Below, one piece after another: positions 59,897 to 64,000 of a stretch of 64,000 nt of DNA (its first letter is position 1; each line of letters begins with the position of its first letter). The notes beneath the pieces are model-generated. The model saw only the letters and a program-made list of their open reading frames with translations. It did no database searches and was not told the origin of the DNA. The position numbers and the translations under genes were made by a program. The DNA is from Clostridiales bacterium (GTDB taxonomy: Bacteria; Bacillota; Clostridia; Saccharofermentanales; Saccharofermentanaceae), in NCBI GenBank assembly GCA_017617525.1, contig JAFZWA010000021.1, forward strand, positions 1-64,000, written 5' to 3'.

Positions 59897-61309
59897 ATGG
59901 CTAATTTGATCAACAACCAGTTTATGCTCAAGTCTTCCACGGCTGAGCGTCTTTATTTCGACTATGCGAAAAACTGTCCAATCATTGACTATCACTGTCA
60001 TCTCGACGCGAAAGATATCGCCGATGACATTTCTTTCGAGAACATCACACAGCTCTGGCTCGCCGGTGATCACTACAAATGGAGACTGATGCGCTCCGCC
60101 GGTATCGATGAAGAATTCATCACAGGTGATGCTGACGACTATGAGAAGTTTCTTGCCTGGGCAAGCGTAGTCGAGCGCGCCATCGGCAACCCGATGTACC
60201 ACTGGTCCAGTCTCGAGCTTTACCGCTACTTTGATATCAAGGAACCTCTCGGTCTGAACAATGCCGATCAGGTCTGGGAGACCGCAAACGAGAAGATCCA
60301 GAGCGGACTTTTTACCGCGCGTCAGTTGATCGACAGATCCAATGTTGAACTTCTGTGCACAACAGATGACCCGATCGATGATCTTTCCGCGCACAGAAGG
60401 ATCGCCGAGGATCTTTCCATGCAGACACTCGTACTTCCGACATTCCGTCCGGATCGTGTCATGGACATCGAGAAGAACGGATTCTATGACTATCTTTCCG
60501 CCCTGGCTCATCCGAGCAGCACACCGACAAGCTGGATCGACCTGAAGATCATCTTAAGCCAGCGACTGGATCACTTCGCTGAAAACGGCTGCCGCCTCGC
60601 TGACCATGCTATGGAAAGATTTGTGTTTGTCCCGACAACAGACAGCGAAGCCGAGCAGGTCTTCCACAAGAAAATGGCTGATCCGGATACTCCGCTTACC
60701 GAACAAGAGATCGTCATTTATAAGAGTGCTCTCCTTCTGTTCTTCGCGACTGAATATCATGCGCGCGGATGGACGATGCAGCTCCACTTCGGATGCAGAA
60801 GAGACAATAATGCGTCTAAGTTCTTCACTCTCGGACCGAATACCGGTTATGACACGATCGCCGGCGACAGCAATTTCGTCGCTCCTCTGGCAGACTACAT
60901 GAGCCTTCTCGATTCTCATGATTCTCTTCCGAGGATGATCCTTTACAGTCTGAATCCGAATGATGACCCGATCATCGACACATTGATCGGATGCTTCCAG
61001 AACGGCGGCAAGTCCATGTGGATCCAGCACGGTGCGGCCTGGTGGTTCAACGATAACGAGCGCGGTATCAGAAATCATCTGCGTTCTCTTGCTTCCCAGA
61101 GTTATCTTCCGGGATTCATCGGAATGCTCACAGACTCCAGAAGTCTTCTCTCTTATACCCGTCACGAGTATTTCAGAAGGATCCTCTGCGATTACATCGG
61201 TGAACTCGTCGAGCGCGGAGAATTCGTCAAAAACATGGATCTTGTCGGATCCATCGTACAGGACATTTGCTATAACAATTCGAGAAGCATCTTCATTCCC
61301 GAAGAGTAA
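59897..61309 (+). CDS. uxaC: Glucuronate isomerase
   Basis: The 470-aa enzyme isomerises D-glucuronate to fructuronate (or galacturonate to tagaturonate). Family markers: PIIDYHCHLDAKDIADD near residue 30, LLCTTDDP near 153, MQLHFGCRRDNN near 300, and the C-terminal RHEYFRRILCDYIGELVE. SD AGGAGG is present. With kdgK and eda divergent, it marks a uronate catabolic locus; the reductase and dehydratase steps (uxaB/uxuB, uxaA/uxuA) are not in the window. Confidence 0.96.
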   Translation: MANLINNQFMLKSSTAERLYFDYAKNCPIIDYHCHLDAKDIADDISFENITQLWLAGDHYKWRLMRSAGIDEEFITGDADDYEKFLAWASVVERAIGNPMYHWSSLELYRYFDIKEPLGLNNADQVWETANEKIQSGLFTARQLIDRSNVELLCTTDDPIDDLSAHRRIAEDLSMQTLVLPTFRPDRVMDIEKNGFYDYLSALAHPSSTPTSWIDLKIILSQRLDHFAENGCRLADHAMERFVFVPTTDSEAEQVFHKKMADPDTPLTEQEIVIYKSALLLFFATEYHARGWTMQLHFGCRRDNNASKFFTLGPNTGYDTIAGDSNFVAPLADYMSLLDSHDSLPRMILYSLNPNDDPIIDTLIGCFQNGGKSMWIQHGAAWWFNDNERGIRNHLRSLASQSYLPGFIGMLTDSRSLLSYTRHEYFRRILCDYIGELVERGEFVKNMDLVGSIVQDICYNNSRSIFIPEE

Positions 61310-61336
61310 TCATCAGATCCGAAAACCGAATAAGAC

Positions 61337-61389
61337 AAAAAAAGAACTGTTCGCGTGGAACCCGATTCCAAGCAAGCAGTTCTTTTTTT
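61337..61389 (+). terminator. Terminator after uxaC
   Basis: AAAAAAAGAACTG pairs with CAGTTCTTTTTTT, with an inner TGGAA/TTCCA stem. The U-tract is inside the 3' arm. Confidence 0.85.
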
Positions 61390-61414
61390 GAAAAAATGAA
61401 AAAGACGATCCAGG

Positions 61415-61436
61415 ATAATGTGGGAGAACATTATCT
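61415..61436 (-). terminator. Possible terminator after the pilin-like gene
   Basis: GATAATGT and ACATTATC form a perfect 8-bp stem around a 6-nt loop. A T-rich run on the reverse strand starts only about 10 nt later, so it may be a stability hairpin. Confidence 0.4.
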
Positions 61437-61470
61437 AACGGATTTCGAAAATGAATAAACCGCCAGTCGT

Positions 61471-61662
61471 TTAAGCAATCTCAGAGAGAACATCACTGAT
61501 CGCCTGATTGTGCTCAGAAATGCTCTGTGTGGCGGATTGTGCCTTGTTCATGTATACAGAAACAGTGAACCAGACAACGATTGCAAGAATCACGATGATC
61601 GCGATAACGATCACCATTTCAACCAATGTAAAACCCTTTTTTGACTTATTTAATTTAACCAT
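61471..61662 (-). CDS. Very short type IV pilin/competence pseudopilin-like protein
   Basis: The 63-aa protein has a class III signal: basic leader, then G-FTLVE at the prepilin peptidase site (KKGFTLVEM, residues 8-16), and a hydrophobic helix to about residue 36 (MVIVIAIIVILAIVVWFTVS). Only about 27 polar residues follow, so there is almost no globular head; ComGC-like proteins are near 100 aa. There is no frameshift sign: it ends cleanly. The start at 61662 follows GGAGG; TTG five codons earlier is less likely. It stands alone, with a strong promoter. Confidence 0.85.
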   Translation of the reverse strand: MVKLNKSKKGFTLVEMVIVIAIIVILAIVVWFTVSVYMNKAQSATQSISEHNQAISDVLSEIA

Positions 61663-61720
61663 TCCCCTGTCCTCCAACCCGATATGTGGTTATTCACAGT
61701 TCGTTCATATTTATGACACA

Positions 61721-61749
61721 ATTATACTCTGCGTTTTTTGGTAATGCAA
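61721..61749 (-). promoter_or_regulatory. Sigma-A promoter of the pilin-like gene
   Basis: TTGCAT (61749-61744), 17 bp, TATAAT (61726-61721) on the reverse strand, giving a leader of about 50 nt. Confidence 0.8.
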
Positions 61750-61877
61750 CGCCCTTTTCTAAAAATTTCCGCTTTTTTCAGTGTTTTTTGCACTTTTTTG
61801 ACCTAATTGCCAGTGGAAATTTTTATTTTTCTCTTTCCGATATGCTTTTTCGTCACAAATTCGAGTAAAAAACAGAA

Positions 61878-61906
61878 CAAAAAAGAGCCGCCGGTTATCC
61901 GGCGGC
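61878..61906 (-). terminator. Terminator after the sugar-binding lipoprotein gene
   Basis: GCCGCCGG-ttat-CCGGCGGC, followed by TTTTTT on the reverse strand. Confidence 0.9.
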
Positions 61907-61947
61907 CCCTTTCGGTGGTAGGCTGATCGTAATGAGATCAGACGTTC

Positions 61948-63711
61948 TTATTTAGAAGCCTTATAGATTTCATTGTAAAGGTCAACGAGTTCCTGGCATC
62001 TCTTTTCCTGGCAGACTTTGACGAATTCATCCCAGTCTTTCTCAACATCCTTCTGTCCTGTGACAAAGGAGAGTGTCCATGTGTTGACTTCGTCGATGAG
62101 CGGTGTAACGATCAGCGTGAGCTCTTCATTCTCATCTTCATTCGGAGCGACCGGCGGAGCCGGGTTCTGAACATCACGATACTCAATGTTCGCGTCTACG
62201 AAGTGCTTTACTGCAGGAATGTAGTTATCTGTCATTTCTGCTACGGAGTGACCATACCAGAAGTTACCGCCTGCATAACCCCACTTCTTACGGATATCGA
62301 TATCATCTTCGCTCTTGGCACCGATTCCCAGACCGCCGCAGCAGTAACCCGGGAGAAGTTCCTTAGAACCGTCGGCATTTACTTTGAAGGTCTCGCCTTC
62401 TACGCCCCACTTATAAAGTGTATAAGCTTCCGGAGAATAGAACAGCCAGTCAACGAAACGGAGCATCTTGATGAAGCCCTCTTCGCCGAGCTCGTCGAGA
62501 GCTCTCTGGGAGATCATGACACCATTCTCGAGACGGACATCACCGGCTGTGGAATAGTTGTAAAGCTTACTTCTCGGCGGGATCGTTGCATACAGTTCAT
62601 AGTTTCCTTCACCAAGGATCTCTTTGCACTTGGACTCGTATGTAGCGTACTGGGACTGGTTAACACTCATGATGACTGTCTTGCCGTTATAGAACTGGTT
62701 AGTAGCTGTATCATCATCCTGAGTAAATGTACCCGGATCCAGGATTCCTTCGTTTACAAAGCGTGCAGCCATAGTAAGGAACTCTTTGTATTCATCTGTT
62801 GTCGGGCTGAAGTACCATTCATCCTTGACTTCGTCGTATCTCAGACCGTTTCCTACTGCCCAACCTGCATTAACGTTATAAGTAATACCCATAACTTTCA
62901 GAAGGTTACCGCCGCTGTTCTTACCGGTCTGGTTTCCGCACCACAGGTCGGACCAGATGTAGTCATTCTCTTTGCACATACCCTGCTCAACCATGTAAGC
63001 CTTAACTTTCTTGAGTGCTTCGAGAAGATCTTCCCATGTCCATGTAGCTTCCATAGCCGCTACATCAACACCAGCCGCCTTGAAAATATCCTGACGGATA
63101 ACGAAGGTGTAGTTCAGGAGACACTGCTCAAGCATACCCGGAAGACGATAGTACTTACCGTTGCTCTTTGTGATCGTACGAACATCCGGACCCATGTTGT
63201 ATGTGTTGTAGAAATCACAATAGTTCGGCATGTTCTCAACACTTACATAATCAGAGATCGGTACGATAGCTCCGCCATCTACAAAAGCGCTCTCGTCGTA
63301 AACCTTCGGAATGATGTACGCAGACTCACCGGCACTGATGTTCAGTGTGATATTCTTCTCGTAGTCGTTCGAGTCATAAGAGATCAGGTCAAGGTGTACA
63401 TTGGTCAGTTCCTCGATCTTCTTGAAGATACCTTCACTCTCCCATTCCGGCTGCTTAGCATACCAGTTTGCATCACTAAAGAACATAGTGTAGGTAACCG
63501 GCTCATCGGAATGGAAAGTTGTTCCCAATCCATACTGATAGTCCAGCTTTTCCTCTGGTGCAGTCTCACTCTCTGACGTGCTCTGGGTTTCGATCTTGTC
63601 CGGTGCAAGCGTCATTTCCTTGGACTCAGTTGTTTCTTTTTTCTCGGAACAACCTGCCGTTGCCAGCAACATAGAAGCTGCCAGCGAAAGACTTAAAATT
63701 CTTCTTTTCAT
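61948..63711 (-). CDS. ABC transporter extracellular sugar-binding lipoprotein (LplA-like)
   Basis: The 587-aa lipoprotein (MKRRILSLSLAASMLLATAGC, cut at Cys) is a family 1 solute-binding protein of the large LplA/LipO type. Features include VTYTMFFSDANWYAKQPEW near residue 70, FVIRQDIFKAAGVD near 210 and a C-terminus YNEIYKASK. It binds an oligosaccharide for import. The permease upstream (partly in the window) and the nearby uronate genes suggest, but do not prove, a uronic-acid-containing ligand. SD GAGGAGG. Its own terminator ends the operon. Confidence 0.9.
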   Translation of the reverse strand: MKRRILSLSLAASMLLATAGCSEKKETTESKEMTLAPDKIETQSTSESETAPEEKLDYQYGLGTTFHSDEPVTYTMFFSDANWYAKQPEWESEGIFKKIEELTNVHLDLISYDSNDYEKNITLNISAGESAYIIPKVYDESAFVDGGAIVPISDYVSVENMPNYCDFYNTYNMGPDVRTITKSNGKYYRLPGMLEQCLLNYTFVIRQDIFKAAGVDVAAMEATWTWEDLLEALKKVKAYMVEQGMCKENDYIWSDLWCGNQTGKNSGGNLLKVMGITYNVNAGWAVGNGLRYDEVKDEWYFSPTTDEYKEFLTMAARFVNEGILDPGTFTQDDDTATNQFYNGKTVIMSVNQSQYATYESKCKEILGEGNYELYATIPPRSKLYNYSTAGDVRLENGVMISQRALDELGEEGFIKMLRFVDWLFYSPEAYTLYKWGVEGETFKVNADGSKELLPGYCCGGLGIGAKSEDDIDIRKKWGYAGGNFWYGHSVAEMTDNYIPAVKHFVDANIEYRDVQNPAPPVAPNEDENEELTLIVTPLIDEVNTWTLSFVTGQKDVEKDWDEFVKVCQEKRCQELVDLYNEIYKASK

Positions 63712-63799
63712 TGTTTTCCTCCTCAAATCTTGTTTCAGATTATTTCTGCACCGCGCCCGCCGCTCCGACCCGACACACACGGTAACATACAAAAACGGA

Positions 63800-64000
63800 T
63801 CACTCTTTTACGCCGCCGAGCATCATGCCCTGCACGTAATATTTCTGGATGAACGGATAAACACATATGATCGGAAGTGCCGTGAGCACCATGGAACAGG
63901 AGCGGATATTCGTTGCCACCTGTTGCGCGTCCTGATCGGTCTGTGTCGCTCCGCGGATGATATTCTGCAGATAATAGGCCACCGGCCATTTTTCTTTTCG
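63800..64000 (-). CDS. Carbohydrate ABC transporter permease (LplC/MalG type), C-terminal fragment
   Basis: Only the last 66 codons are in the window; the frame is open to the edge. The segments KEKWPVAYYLQNIIRGA and CVYPFIQKYYVQGMMLGGVK are characteristic of the C-terminal end of LplC-type permeases. It is transcribed toward the sugar-binding lipoprotein gene (88-nt gap), so the order is permease then binding protein. Confidence 0.85.
   Translation of the reverse strand, partial: RKEKWPVAYYLQNIIRGATQTDQDAQQVATNIRSCSMVLTALPIICVYPFIQKYYVQGMMLGGVKE

Noticed and set aside
62203-63576. Forward open frame of about 457 codons opposite the sugar-binding lipoprotein gene.
   Set aside because: The reverse frame has a lipoprotein signal, SD and family match; the forward frame has none.
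1-64000. CRISPR arrays, insertion sequences, prophage or integrative elements.
   Set aside because: No regularly spaced repeats, transposase, integrase or phage structural genes were seen.

Overview
The window looks like chromosome of a Gram-positive Clostridia-type bacterium (Bacillota). Shine-Dalgarno sequences are strong AGGAGG types, promoters are sigma-A-like (TTGxxx-17-TATAAT), surface proteins are made as lipoproteins, and the core gene orders (glmU-pth-mfd, pta-ackA, deoB-deoC-cdd) are typical of this phylum. A GH9-CBM3 cellulase, a GH3 beta-glucosidase, glucuronate catabolism genes and two lipoprotein serpins suggest an anaerobic plant-fibre degrader of rumen or gut. I cannot name the genus. 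I saw no prophage, insertion sequence or CRISPR array.

Layout: 1-7.5 kb holds a truncated DUF1846 gene with an attenuator-like leader, dtd, tRNA-Arg(CCG), a LigT/Nudix/Nudix/XRE cluster and two paralogous serpins. 7.6-11.5 kb holds a NatAB-like ABC pair and a HAD phosphatase-AraM pair. 11.6-16.9 kb is an operon of three secreted lipoproteins (esterase, beta-lactamase-fold hydrolase, GH3). 17-20.5 kb has a two-component system with an unknown partner and a zinc-ribbon protein. 20.6-29.1 kb has a uracil permease and the glmU-pth-mfd-lipase operon, whose leader also carries a terminator. 29.4-32.7 kb has a sugar-phosphate nucleotidyltransferase, an FMN-riboswitch-controlled riboflavin transporter, a VanY-type peptidase and an MBL-fold protein. 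32.7-42.2 kb is a membrane-stress/transport block: a response regulator, an intramembrane-sensing kinase, an FtsX-type ABC exporter, and an ABC-2 system with one permease fused to a CPBP protease. 42.3-44.7 kb is ackA-pta. 44.8-51.9 kb holds an unknown membrane protein and the operon LtaS-like synthase / DEAD-box helicase / membrane-anchored GH9 cellulase. 52-54.2 kb is a DUF2975 + YozG-like HTH + DUF4173 cluster with an operator-like promoter. 54.3-56.6 kb is deoxynucleoside catabolism. 56.7-61.3 kb has a phosphodiesterase and uronate catabolism (kdgK, eda, uxaC). The end has a very short type IV pilin-like gene and part of a sugar ABC transporter.

The most unusual signal does not belong to any one gene. 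The octamer AAAAGCAC occurs 26 times by my reading, 13 per orientation, against about 2 expected by chance. One inverted pair forms a transcription terminator. This resembles DNA-uptake-type repeats more than Chi. Other second-look items are the two attenuator-like leader terminators (DUF1846 and glmU) and two large structured elements between convergent genes.
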